NCBI GenBank assembly: GCA_946811695.1
Contig: OX328124.1
Location: 25,250,126 to 25,314,125, forward strand
Direction: 5' to 3'
Source: Gonocerus acuteangulatus
Taxonomy: Eukaryota > Arthropoda > Insecta > Hemiptera > Coreidae
DNA length: 64,000 bases
The notes beneath the pieces are model-generated. The model saw nothing but the letters and a program-made list of their open reading frames with translations. It did not search any database and was not told the DNA's origin. Made by a program: the position numbers and the translations under genes. How positions within the stretch are numbered: position 1 is the stretch's first letter; each line of letters starts with the position of its first letter. This document shows, piece after piece, positions 32,917 to 43,907 of the stretch.

Positions 32917-33807
32917 AACACAAACGAACAGTAAAAAACAAAGAAATCCACAAATCCGCCCTCGCAAAACACGCCATAACAAAAAAACACACTTTCAACT
33001 TTGACGACACAAAAATACTTTCCACAGAACGAAACACCAAAAAACGACAGATTTCCGAATGCGTCCACATTAACTTAAACCCCAACAACATTAATTACAA
33101 AACCGACAAACAAAACATCTCCCCTGCCTACTCCGCCGTCTTCCATAAATTGTCCTGACCTCCTTTTTATCTTTGTTCCCAGGCTCCAGACAATTTTTCT
33201 ACCTGTGTGTCCCAAAACTCTTAACACCTTTACAACCCGCTTTTACAACCCAGCAATTGCTCTTCTTTCATCTTTACCGACTTACCGCTTCCTCACCCCT
33301 CCCCCAGTCAAAACTATAAAACCCCCTGTGTAGTTGCTGTCCCTCATACATTCAACCATGGTTACCTAAGTTGTCATCAAGGTCTTCCTCCCTCCCCCCT
33401 AGGCATTCTCTAGTGGTATGTATCTATATATTAATTGTTATAAATTGTTTTCACTTATAAAATAGATTTTGTTTCTCACTACATAAAAAATGTTCGTTGT
33501 TTTTACTGTTTAATTTTTTTTGTACTGTTTTTACTAACACTTTCTACATGCTGTTTACTTTCCAACTACTGTATTTTCATTGTTTTTAAAAATAAGATTG
33601 GTTAAAATTTATTGTATTGATATATATACTCCGCTCATTTCTGCCTGTCTTTTACTTACTAGTTGTACAATTTCGTTACTTATAAGTTGTATATATTTTT
33701 TAGCTGAAGAAGGCTGCCATTGTTGCAGTCGAAACGTCCAAAATACAGATTTCTTTTTGAAAGTCTGACGTTTTTCTCCTAGCCGAATCCCAACTATACC
33801 TGTCTTC
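32917..33807 (+). mobile_element. Third, 5'-truncated Penelope copy (direct)
   Basis: It starts at the sequence equivalent to 30741 (AACACAAACGAACAG), inside the GIY-YIG region, and continues through the 3' end and a pLTR to ACTATACCTGTCTTCAT. There it passes into a (TA)n tract. The pLTR stops about 45 bases short of the end seen in the other copies. The protein part (last about 80 codons) is identical to the full-length copy. Confidence 0.93.
33704..33738 (+). ncRNA. Hammerhead-like core in third pLTR
   Basis: Identical to the core at 31528-31562. Confidence 0.6.
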
Positions 33808-33823
33808 ATATATATATATATGC

Positions 33824-33876
<53 letters not shown>

Positions 33877-33889
33877 TAGATATATATAA
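33808..33889. repeat. (TA)n microsatellite
   Basis: About 80 bases, with TGCATATG and TAGATAGA interruptions, truncating the third Penelope pLTR. Confidence 0.97.
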
Positions 33890-34020
33890 ATTTTAACGGG
33901 GGTCATTTTCGGTGTCTACTAGGTAGGATCGATAAAGATTTGAAGAAATTTTTCAAAAATCCCATCATGAGTCCAACCTCAATAGCTACTTTCCTTCGGA
34001 GGAAAGTGCTAAAAAGGTTC
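33890..34020 (-). repeat. Dispersed repeat with TCCTACCTAGTAGA core (minus)
   Basis: On the minus strand it has AGCACTTTCCTCCGAAGG, a TTTCTTCAAATC word, GATCCTACCTAGTAGACACC and GACCCCCGTTAAAATT. The order is that of 15276-15410; related ends are at 20548, 34136 and 45297. Confidence 0.65.
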
Positions 34021-34201
34021 ATCCAGGAATTAGGGGACCCTTGATGATGACAAACCTTATACAAACAAGTCAAAAGTACAAAAACTCACAAAAATGCCAT
34101 TGTGGGTATAATCACAATATCTAGAGGAAGATGGGATTTTTAACGGGTGTCATTTTCGTCAACTATAAGTTGGATCGGTGATGGTTTGACGACTGGACAT
34201 A

Positions 34202-34457
34202 TCGTCCCTACCATGTAAAACAACCGAAAATGCTAATATTAGCAAACTAGAGAACGAACGTATTCTATACATTGGCGAAGTAATATATTGAAAAATGGTC
34301 TTATTCGATACTTTATTTAAGGCATTAAAGGCTATTCTGTAAAGGGGTTAGATTTGCAAGAATTTGCGACAAGCCATATCGTCCACAATCCAAGAGAAAA
34401 GTCCAGAATCTAAAAACGAGATTACGGATATTCGATAGTTTGGCATGGCAGGGACGA
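34202..34457. mobile_element. MITE with TA target duplication
   Basis: TCGTCCCTACCATG at the left and CATGGCAGGGACGA at the right are inverted with one mismatch, and TA lies outside each end. It is 256 bp with no coding capacity. TA targets suggest a Tc1/mariner-type helper. Confidence 0.8.
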
Positions 34458-34880
34458 TATAGAGGCATATATGTATCTTCGAGCTGCCGTTTCTAAAATG
34501 TTTTGTCCCGTCGAAAGAAATGTCCGCTTTAGTTTTTGGTCACACTCGAAGTGAGTTTGTGCGATTTATCGCGTTGCCGTGCAAGGGTGATAGCGATAAA
34601 AAAAGAAACATATTTATCAAAATCAGTTAACCCTATTTGCACAGACGAGGTTCGCCGACTTTCACGGACGACTGACGGAGGAATACAAACCATTTTGTGT
34701 TTTCCGTCATTGTAAGTAGAATTTCAACACGAGAACCATGGATTAAATTTCTGGAAGAATTAAAGAATAAATTTTTCTCGTGTTCGAATGGAAACCTCAA
34801 AAATAAATTAAATATGATCACTTAGTTCGGAAAAAATAATTCTGAACGGCGATTCAAGTATAAGGATGGTATCGAGGCTG
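34458..34880. other. No gene recognised
   Basis: A 62-codon minus frame (34633-34821) has no recognisable motif. The local sequence is less AT-rich than average and may be an old element. Confidence 0.35.
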
Positions 34881-34884
34881 ATAA

Positions 34885-35335
34885 GAAGTACATATAAAGG
34901 AAATAATTTTGGGGGGGGGGGGGCTGAAGGAATTTCGGGGAGGGGCTGGGAGCATTTGGGGGGTATGGAATACTAACAATCTAGAATAGTTGGCCAACTA
35001 AAACGCTTTTTTTATTTTTTACGGTGCATCTACATCTTGGTCATTAGCGCCGACATCCAGGGTGCAGCGACGAATTTTACCAGCGAGCCGTGGGATGATA
35101 AAATTCCTGCCGGAGGTTGGGAATCGAACCCACCATCTCCCACTTATGAATCCAAGGCGCTAGCCATTAGACCACGGGAGAACCCACTAAAACGCTATTA
35201 AACCCAAAACAATTACTTTCTCTGAATTAAGTGATTTTATTTAATTTACTTTTAAGGTTTTTATGACACATTTTTACCGACAAAATCAAAATTTCGGGGG
35301 CTGCAGCCCCCATTATATTTATTCGTATAGTGTGT
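34885..35335 (+). mobile_element. G-rich MITE interrupted by a SINE
   Basis: ACATATAAAGGAAATAATTT, a run of 13 G, GGCTGGGA, a GTATGGAATACTAAC word and, after the SINE, AAACGCTATTAAACC and AAAATTTCGGGGGCTGCAGC match 54803-55046 in order. A SINE splits this copy at 35008-35185. Confidence 0.75.
35008..35185 (-). repeat. tRNA-headed SINE with exact 11-bp target duplication
   Basis: ACTAAAACGCT flanks it at 34997-35007 and 35186-35196. On the minus strand the head has TGGTCTAATGGCTAGCGCC (A box) and GATGGTGGGTTCGATTCCCA (B box), then a CGGCAGGAATTTTATCATCC body. The tail has ATGTCGGCGCTAATGACC, then a GATGCACCGTAAAAAAT end. It is a young, well-preserved insertion by target-primed reverse transcription. 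Confidence 0.95.
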
Positions 35336-37074
35336 GTGTGTATATTCTGTTACATAATACTTTTCAGTTTAATACAAATTGTAGCACAAAGATTTTACAA
35401 ATCATGGAAAGGGTACAAAAATGACAAATTATTCAATTAAAAATAAAATGTTCATTTTACCGATTTGGTAAGAACATATTGTCTAAAAAAAGCCAATAAA
35501 TAATACAAGTCAATATAGCAATGTGTATGTGAGGACAAAGATTCCTGGTTGGCAATAAAATATTTTATGTGCCTCAATAAATATTCAGTGGTGAGTTGAG
35601 ACTAATTGAAATATATTTGACGTTCCTTAAAAATAGAAGAAAAAAAATAAATACTTATTTTTATAGCTGTTTTATGGTAATTGATATAAATATTGTTTAT
35701 AATATGCTTCAGGAATTAAATATAATTGATTGGGATCCCTGAACCAATTAATTTTTTTATATATTTTTTTTAATAGTTCTTAATTATTTCCACCATATAC
35801 TTTTATACTCTCATGTAAATGACTGACTGAATACAGCCAAGATTCAATTAATTTTAACGAATAAAAAAAATTGTCTTAGGGAATTCCAATTTTCATCACT
35901 TGCATTCTTGCCATAAACCATTAATTATTCATTTTTTTTTATATTGCCTCTGAATATTTTTGCTGTGGAGAATTTTTAATTTCCTCTCGTGTACTAATAA
36001 AAAGTTGACTTTATTACCATTTATGTAGAAATAGTTCTTTAATAGAAAAGGCTATTAACTAGAAAATTACTGTCTATTTTTCCCCGAGCTTGGCTTTTCC
36101 GATGCTTTCAAGTTAAATAGACCATCAACTAAGTGGAAGAGTGCCTCAAGTTCAGTGCTCCCATTCCTTTAGTAAGGTACAATATAAAAAGTCACAAGGT
36201 CATTATACCATTCTATCTAACTTTTTTAGTGTCATGATTTTTCCATTATCTTCTTTTTACCTTCGGACAACGCCTGGGAAGAGAGAAATGATAAAAAGAG
36301 AGAGACAGACAGATCTAATTGGGGCTAACCTGGATTCAAGACGCACTGTCATGTTTTTGTCTTCTTATTTTTAATTTTCTTCTTTCTTTGTATCTTCCTC
36401 TCCCCTTCATTGTGTGCCCTTACTTCGAGAAGAAAGTTGATCTAAAGAGAGTACTCGGGCGTTGGGAATCAAACGATATCTTTCTTCAAGACCATTTAAC
36501 TTTATTTTGAATAATATTATACCTAAAATTATGCGACATTATCTCTGAAACATTTCCGAGTCGCAAGACCTGCGTCATCTTAGAGCATTTCCGTTCTTAT
36601 CCCCCACCCATGAAAACGTAAAACACTTCAAAATAACTCGACGGAAGATCGGTGCTTTACAATTGTTTTCACTGAAAAAAATGCAACCCATTAAACAATT
36701 ACAACCAATGAAAAATGAGACAAACTAAGAGAAAAAAACGAAACCGAAGCTTTCGGTTCACAAGTTGGTGGACGAGTGCGTTCATAATTGTGACTCTCAT
36801 TAGGCCAGCTTATTGGCAAAAGACAATTATTCGTTCAAACGTAGTTGACAAGTGCGATCAGTACGGTTAGTCCAGTAACTAACTTGTCACAAACTCTTGA
36901 TGGGCTGTTTAGACGAGGTGGCAATGGACAGTTGCATAGTAGAATGGTGGCGGAGGAGCTTAATTGTCGCTTTGTAATCTTATTCAATTGTACTTGCCCC
37001 ATATAGTAATATTTGTTGCTGAAAAAAGAACATGTTTACCTGGAGGTACAAGTAACAAGTGACAAGTAGATATC
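35336..37074. other. No gene recognised
   Basis: AT-rich, with short frames at 36141-36510 lacking motifs. Confidence 0.4.
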
Positions 37075-37200
37075 CACGTGGTCTGTTGGCTAATGCCTTA
37101 GATTCTCATGGGAGAGAGCGTGGTTCAATTCCTGTATGCAACAGGTTAGGTTTATTTTCATTTCAGGTTCCGTGGAAAAAGGTCTCTCTTGCACCATAAA
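37075..37200 (+). repeat. tRNA-headed SINE, head and body
   Basis: TGGTCTGTTGGCTAATGCC (A box) and GCGTGGTTCAATTCCTG (B box), then TTCATTTCAGGTTCCGTGG and a CTTGCACCA word. It resembles 10881-11000 but lacks the CGGCGCTAATG tail. Confidence 0.7.
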
Positions 37201-38397
37201 AGTTTAGAATAGGTCGTAACTGTAGCAACATCATAACGCACTAGTATTTCTGAAGTGCCACAACTAAAAAATCGGTGTTTTTGAGTTATGACTATGGAAA
37301 AAATTGGCAAATATCTCTTTATCAACCATAAAAAATGTATGTACGTAGCTTCAGAGCTTGTACACCTACATATTCCCCCTACATAGGCAAGAGTGACACA
37401 TTTTCAGTTGTCTTGAATTTTTTGTTTAACTGAAGTAAAAACCAAGTTCAAAGGTGCATTATTTTGAGTTGTGACATTCTTAATGTTTCAAAGTCCGAAA
37501 AGACCTTGTGCTATTATGAGTTGTGTCGATTTAGGTGACTCAGGTAACATAAAAACCTTTGTTTATTTCAAGTTATGTCAGCCTTCATAAATTAGTTTAA
37601 GTCATTTTCAGTTATGTCAATTTTAATGAAAAATGCTTTTTTTCTTTTTTCCTTTATTTAAAAAGAAAACTGGTGGCCATCCTTTAAGAATCAATCGAAA
37701 AAGGAAGAAACACTGAACATTTCCTTTGCTTTGAACTATTCTATGATGGGAGGGAAAACCCGCATTAAAACTAAGCATTTGGCAGCTCCTTCGAACATTT
37801 TACTAATACGTTCAAAATAAATCATACTTTTACTCGATAATAATGATTTCACAGTCCTAGTAATTAGTTGAGACTTTAGCTGGCATCCTAGACTTCCTTG
37901 CATATTAATATCTAATTCACCCGAAGACCTACTGCGGAAGAGATAGACTCCTCTATCCTAGCTCATATTTACCTCATTAATGCAGTGCGGAAATGAACCT
38001 CCTTCTTCCTAACAATAGTATTCACATGAAAAGGAAAGCAGAGAGCTGTTGTGGGAGTTACCTCCTCCTCAAGCAGTGTCACTTTCTACACAGATTTTCG
38101 CACATGGATCCATAACTTCGTTTCTTGACGAGTGCAAGCAGGATGTGCAGGGGGTGCTCTCAGCTGTCGTTTTATCACTTCCTTAATAACTTTTGCAATT
38201 CATATTTTTCAGTGACTGTTTCTAAGATTGTTAGACCAGGATTTTTTTTCTGACTAATTAATATATTTCGTTACAAAATAATTTTGGTTTTATTCGTAAT
38301 TTTTCAAGTTTTTCTGCGTCTTTCTCTTTACAAGGAATAACGCATTTATTCCGTCAATCCTAGGCCGCAACCCCAATGTGCTACGAGAAGTATCGAG
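37201..38397. other. Unassigned, with recurrent GAGTTATGTC-like words
   Basis: Between 37270 and 37630 a TTTTGAGTTATGAC / TTTTCAGTTATGTC word recurs about six times at 45-120 base spacing, like a decayed tandem repeat. Nothing else is recognisable. Confidence 0.35.
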
Positions 38398-40961
38398 TAT
38401 ACATTTTTATACGAATATGTAAAATGGTATCCGGAAAGGATGGCGCACGTATTCGTTGAATAAACTCCCACGATGGAGGGTTACTCCAACGTGGAAAACA
38501 GGAATATTTTTATACGAATATGTAAAATGGTATCCGGAAAGGATGGCACACGTATTCGTTAAATAAACTCCCATGATAGAGGGTTACTCCAACGTGGAAA
38601 ACAGGAATATTTTTATACGAATATGTAAAATGGTATCCGGAAAGGATGGCGCTCGTATTCGTTAAATAAACTCCCATGATAGAGGGTTACTCCAACGTGG
38701 AAAACAGGAATATTTTTATACGAATATGTAAAATGGTATCTGGAAAGGATGCCACACGTATTCGTTGAATAAACTCCCATGATAGAGGGTTACTCCAACG
38801 TGGAAAACAGGAATATTTTTATACGAACATGTAAAATGGTATCCGGAAAGGATGGCGCTCGTATTCGTTAAATAAACGCCCACGATGGAGGGTTACTCCA
38901 ACGTGGAAAACAGGAATATTTTTATACGAATATGTAAAATGGTATCCGTAAAGGATGGCACACGTATTCGTTAAATAAACGCCCACGATGGAGGGTTACT
39001 CCAACGTGGAAAACAGGAATATTTTTATACGAATATGTAAAATGGTATCCGGAAAGGATGCCACACGTATTCGTTAAATAAACTCCCATGATAGAGGGTT
39101 ACTCCAACGTGGAAAACAGGAATATTTTTATACGAATATGTAAAATGGTATCCGTAAAGGATGCCACACGTATTCGTTAAATAAACTCCCATGATAGAGG
39201 GTTACTCCAACGTGGAAAACAGGAATATTTTTATACGAATATGTAAAATGGTATCCGGAAAGGATGCCACACGTATTCGTTAAATAAACTCCCATGATAG
39301 AGGGTTACTCCAACGTGGAAAACAGGAATATTTTCATACGAATATGTAAAATGGTATCCGTAAAGGATGCCACACGTATTCGTTAAATAAACTCCCATGA
39401 TAGAGGGTTACTCCAACGTGGAAAACAGGAATATTTTTATACGAATATGTAAAATGGTATCCGGAAAGGATGCCACACGTATTCGTTAAATAAACTCCCA
39501 TGATAGAGGGTTACTCCAACGTGGAAAACAGGAATATTTTTATACGAATATGTAAAATGGTATCCGTAAAGGATGCCACACGTATTCGTTAAATAAACTC
39601 CCATGATAGAGGGTTACTCCAACGTGGAAAACAGGAATATTTTTATACGAATATGTAAAATGGTATCCGGAAAGGATGCCACACGTATTCGTTAAATAAA
39701 CTCCCATGATAGAGGGTTACTCCAACGTGGAAAACAGGAATATTTTTATACGAATATGTAAAATGGTATCCGTAAAGGATGCCACACGTATTCGTTAAAT
39801 AAACTCCCATGATAGAGGGTTACTCCAACGTGGAAAACAGGAATATTTTTATACGAATATATAAAATGGTATCCGGAAAGGATGGCACACGTATTCGTTG
39901 AATAAACTCCCATGATAGAGGGTTACTCCAACGTGGAAAACAGGAATATTTTTATACGAATATATAAAATGGTATCCGGAAAGGATGCCACACGTATTCG
40001 TTAAATAAACTCCCATGATAGAGGGTTACTCCAACGTGGAAAACAGGAATATTTTTATACGAATATGTAAAATGGTATCCGGAAAGGATGCCACACGTAT
40101 TCGTTAAATAAACTCCCATGATAGAGGGTTACTCCAACGTGGAAAACAGGAATATTTTTATACGAATATGTAAAATGGTATCCGGAAAGGATGCCACACG
40201 TATTCGTTAAATAAACTCCCATGATAGAGGGTTACTCCAACGTGGAAAACAGGAATATTTTTATACGAATATGTAAAATGGTATCCGTAAAGGATGCCAC
40301 ACGTATTCGTTAAATAAACTCCCATGATAGAGGGTTACTCCAACGTGGAAAACAGGAATATTTTTATACGAATATGTAAAATGGTATCCGGAAAGGATGC
40401 CACACGTATTCGTTAAATAAACTCCCATGATAGAGGGTTACTCCAACGTGGAAAACAGGAATATTTTTATACGAATATATAAAATGGTATCCGGAAAGGA
40501 TGGCACACGTATTCGTTGAATAAACTCCCATGATAGAGGGTTACTCCAACGTGGAAAACAGGAATATTTTTATACGAATATGTAAAATGGTATCCGTAAA
40601 GGATGCCACACGTATTCGTTAAATAAACTCCCATGATAGAGGGTTACTCCAACGTGGAAAACAGGAATATTTTTATACGAATATGTAAAATGGTATCCGG
40701 AAAGGATGCCACACGTATTCGTTAAATAAACTCCCATGATAGAGGGTTACTCCAACGTGGAAAACAGGAATATTTTTATACGAATATGTAAAATGGTATC
40801 CGTAAAGGATGCCAGACGTATTCGTTAAATAAACTCCCATGATAGAGGGTTACTCCAACGTGGAAAACAGGAATATTTTTATACGAATATGTAAAATGGT
40901 ATCCGGAAAGGATGCCACACGTATTCGTTAAATAAACTCCCATGATAGAGGGTTACTCCAA
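38398..40961. repeat. 103-bp minisatellite, about 25 units
   Basis: The unit contains GGAATATTTTTATACGAATA, AAATGGTATCCGGAAAGGAT, CACGTATTCGTTAAATAAAC and a TGATAGAGGGTTACTCCAAC end. Repeat starts at 38501, 38604 and 38707 give the 103-base period. From about 39000 to 39840, units with CCGGAAAGG and CCGTAAAGG alternate, a 206-bp higher-order unit. Marker units with ATATAAAATGG plus GTTGAATAAAC recur at about 39855 and 40475. It ends abruptly and is followed at 40968 by GGACGTTAAAATTTAAATAA, a SINE-tail word. Confidence 0.98.
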
Positions 40962-41379
40962 AAATAATGGACGTTAAAATTTAAATAAATAATCCTGTCA
41001 GATGGTCAAAAATAAGAAATACACCATTGAAAATTAATTCATTTTTGAAATTCATCAAAACTAATATTTATAAGTTTTGCTAGTATATTTAAAATATCTG
41101 AAGTTTCAAAACAAATAAATAAAGAGGCAAACAGTTTCTTATGTATTTTTAAATATCTCCAGAACTATTGCAAGACCTGGCAGTGAAAGATCACCAATCG
41201 CTAGCCTACATCGTTGTCACAAAATCGAGTCATGAATTAATTTCGATACGACCATCTTAGTCGAAGAAAACGTCTTTTGAACTTTCGGAATTCACTTCTT
41301 TCCATTGAAGCCGAAGTATTATGAGTCTTAATTCTACATTTTCCGAATAATACCAGATATGAAAATCTTTTAGTCCTTA

Positions 41380-41383
<4 letters not shown>
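40962..41383. other. SINE-tail word then unassigned DNA
   Basis: AATAATGGACGTTAAAATTT (40963-40982) matches the 3' end of the tRNA SINEs at 8650 and 53140. The rest has no recognisable feature. Confidence 0.45.

Positions 41384-41438
<55 letters not shown>
41384..41438. repeat. (TA)n microsatellite
   Basis: About 55 bases, bordering the hairpin at 41439-41632. Confidence 0.97.
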
Positions 41439-41442
<4 letters not shown>

Positions 41443-41632
41443 TTATTTATTTTTTATAAATATGGCACAGGTCAAAAGAATAGTACTCCATTTTGTATGT
41501 ACTATTTTATTGTTGGCACGCCCTACATGTTTCGTGGCCTTTATGCCACCTCCTTGAGGACAATGAAATAGTACATAGAAAATGCAGTACTATTCTTTTG
41601 ACCTGTGCCATATTTATGACAAATAAATAAAT
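41439..41632 (-). repeat. Long hairpin with hammerhead-like loop
   Basis: Arms 41439-41513 and 41560-41632 are inverted (ATATGGCACAGGTCAAAAGA, GAATAGTACT and GTACTATTT are all mirrored). On the minus strand the loop reads CTCAAGGAG, the stem GTGGC/GCCAC, GAAAC, ATGTA, the hammerhead order of helix II, GAAA, minimal helix III and a UA cleavage position. The long arms take the place of helix I. The first core segment is mutated (CUCAAGG for CUGANGA), so activity is doubtful. Confidence 0.6.
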
Positions 41633-41667
41633 ATACGTAACTAAAGGTCAGAAATACGTGGAATAGA

Positions 41668-41668
<1 letters not shown>

Positions 41669-41733
<65 letters not shown>
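41669..41733. repeat. (GT)n(TA)n compound microsatellite
   Basis: About nine GT units followed by about 45 bases of TA. Confidence 0.97.
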
Positions 41734-41736
<3 letters not shown>

Positions 41737-42121
41737 ATAATGACCTCTTCTATCACTTATCCTCTTCTTCTTCTGAGGCCTCTGAGATAGAATATAAATA
41801 ACTAATAATTTTTTTTAATACAAAATTTAGTGTTTTGTGAAAATTATTAATATCAGATGTATCTCCTCGAAAAGAAGCGGCTGGAACCTTCCCTTCTGGG
41901 CCCTTAGTGGCCTGTTACGGGACTGATAAGTAAGACCTTCACCTTAATTGACATATAAGACTTATGTCAATAAGTCATAAGATTTATTACAACAATATGA
42001 TATACATATTAACAGTAATGTTGCTAGTTTTGGAACATTAACATTGTGAGGCTTGATGTGGGAATATGTACAATTACATAACCCGCGAGAACAATAAATT
42101 TTAAGCATTGCAGATGGCATG
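41734..42121. other. No gene recognised
   Basis: Nothing recognisable on either strand. Confidence 0.4.
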
Positions 42122-42660
42122 TTAAAAAAAATTGTCTCTAGTCCACCGCCGCTTCAGTCTTCTATGAGGATTTTGTGAATTATTGAAGGAGGATGGAGAG
42201 TTTATCAAAGGATTTGGATGGCCAGGGAGATTGGAATGAAATTTCTGATAGACTGATTTGGCCAGGGATTGCATGAAGGGGTCATTATGCAGGGTTAGGT
42301 TCAAGACATAGTAAGGAGCATTGGATATTTCTCGAAGGATTTTGGATTTCATTTGTCCAATAAGCGTGAAAAATGTTTAGTTCCTGTTTTTTCTGTGTTG
42401 TTTGTGGCTTCCGAGTTAAAAGTTTGTCTAGTATCAGTCCTAAGTATCTTATTTGCGATTTCTGTGGAATTATAATGTTTCGGAGGGTTATTGGAGGACA
42501 GCTTGACTTACGAATTGTGAATGTTGCATGGCGTTGGTTGAATGTGTACAAAGGCGTTTGAGAAGGAGTTTTTCGAGGTTTTTACCCATTATTGGTAAAT
42601 GAACAGGTTTACCAGGCATTGGGATCATCCGGATAACTGAACATTTCTAGAGTATGGGGA
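42122..42660 (-). pseudogene. Jockey-like LINE RT C-terminal relic
   Basis: On the minus strand PGKPVHLPIMGKNLEKLLLK and FTIRKSSCPPITLRNIIIPQ, then SQIRYLGLILDKLLTRK (42285-42660), match the RT region after motif D (YLGl.lD.kL). In a second frame ISNAPYYVLNLTLHNDPFMQ, HPNPLINS and RRLKRRWTRDNF (42122-42352) match the conserved C-terminus of Jockey-group proteins (naPwyvrN..lh.DL, RRLKR..P.D). There is a frameshift near 42330 and no RT active site. Confidence 0.8.
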
Positions 42661-43128
42661 AATATGTTGAGTAGTACAGTAAACACAAACATGTTATTTC
42701 TTATTTATACGAATTTCTTTGGGATTAATTATTTCAAGAAGCCTGTTTAAAAAATATACATATCAATACAAATTCAATGCAAATACTCTTTTTATTTTTT
42801 TTTCTGGGGTAACAAGTTATAAACTTTTGGACTAGTTTTGTCAGAAAATGGGAAACAGATATTCTAGTAAAATTCCAAATTTCCATGACATACTGGAGGA
42901 ATTACTAATAACAGCAAGGCTTTGTGTTCAGTTATGGTTTCTATTCAGCTTTCATCAGCGAAAATTTTCCCAGTGGAAGCAAATAACGTTCTTAAAAAAT
43001 TGTATCTTCTTTAGCTCACAACTGGATCAATATCAAGAACATATAATACAATTAATATAATTGTAATATACATAATAATACAAAATATCATCTTTAATAT
43101 GTCATGTCATAGAATATGAAACAGCCTT
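42661..43128. other. No gene recognised
   Basis: A 70-codon frame at 42848-43060 carries no motif. Confidence 0.4.
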
Positions 43129-43138
43129 ACACACACAC

Positions 43139-43185
<47 letters not shown>
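43129..43185. repeat. (AC)n(TA)n compound microsatellite
   Basis: Short AC run then about 46 bases of TA. Confidence 0.97.
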
Positions 43186-43190
<5 letters not shown>

Positions 43191-43907
43191 TATGAAAATC
43201 TATTGTGTATTTTAAAAGGATATATCTATGATGATTTTAAAAAAATGACTAAACGAAATTCCTGGATGAAGTCTCAAAAGCAAAGTCCTGGAATTTTGCA
43301 ACAGGACTAATGTAAATTTAAGCGAACACTTCCCTCGAAGAGAAAATGTATTTTTAATGAGCCTATTTTACAGGTGAGAATTACGCCTCATCGAAGACCA
43401 TGATCGTTTGTCAGCTTGAGAAATGTTTTGCTAATAAGGTTTCGATATCCGGGATTTTGCCCTAACAGCCGACTCACATGAAACCATCACATTTACTTCA
43501 AAAGGCAAGAACTAAATGATCAATGCGCAGAGGAAAAGGGAAAATTCCGTCACATAGGAGCTGCATAACAAGGGAATTCCACAGAAAGGTTCTAAGCCTT
43601 ACCGTCGAAGTAGGTTCTTAAAACATTCACTCACGTGTCGAGGGCACCTGGGGAATTCCATGATGAGCAGGCCTGGTGTGTCGTGGGCACTGAACGTGTT
43701 AATTGCTTAATCCTCTCATTTATAATAACATTTTTTTCCTAAAGCCCCTGATCAATGGCAATAACTTGAACAGTGTCAATTAAGGATTATGGCTACGCAT
43801 ATCCTTATTATTATAAAGGTCCGGCTTGCCATAATACACCTACTTTTTTTTTTTATCGTTCTGAAGGGTGTATTCAACCCCGGGAGGTCATGGGCACACC
43901 TACTTTA
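43186..43907. other. No gene recognised
   Basis: Unassigned. CACACCTACTTTA occurs immediately before the Helitron, echoing the family's TACACCTACTTTC word. Confidence 0.4.

Noticed and set aside
38398..40961. Regular 103-bp array considered as CRISPR
   Set aside because: Units are contiguous with no unique spacers and the context is eukaryotic; it is a minisatellite.
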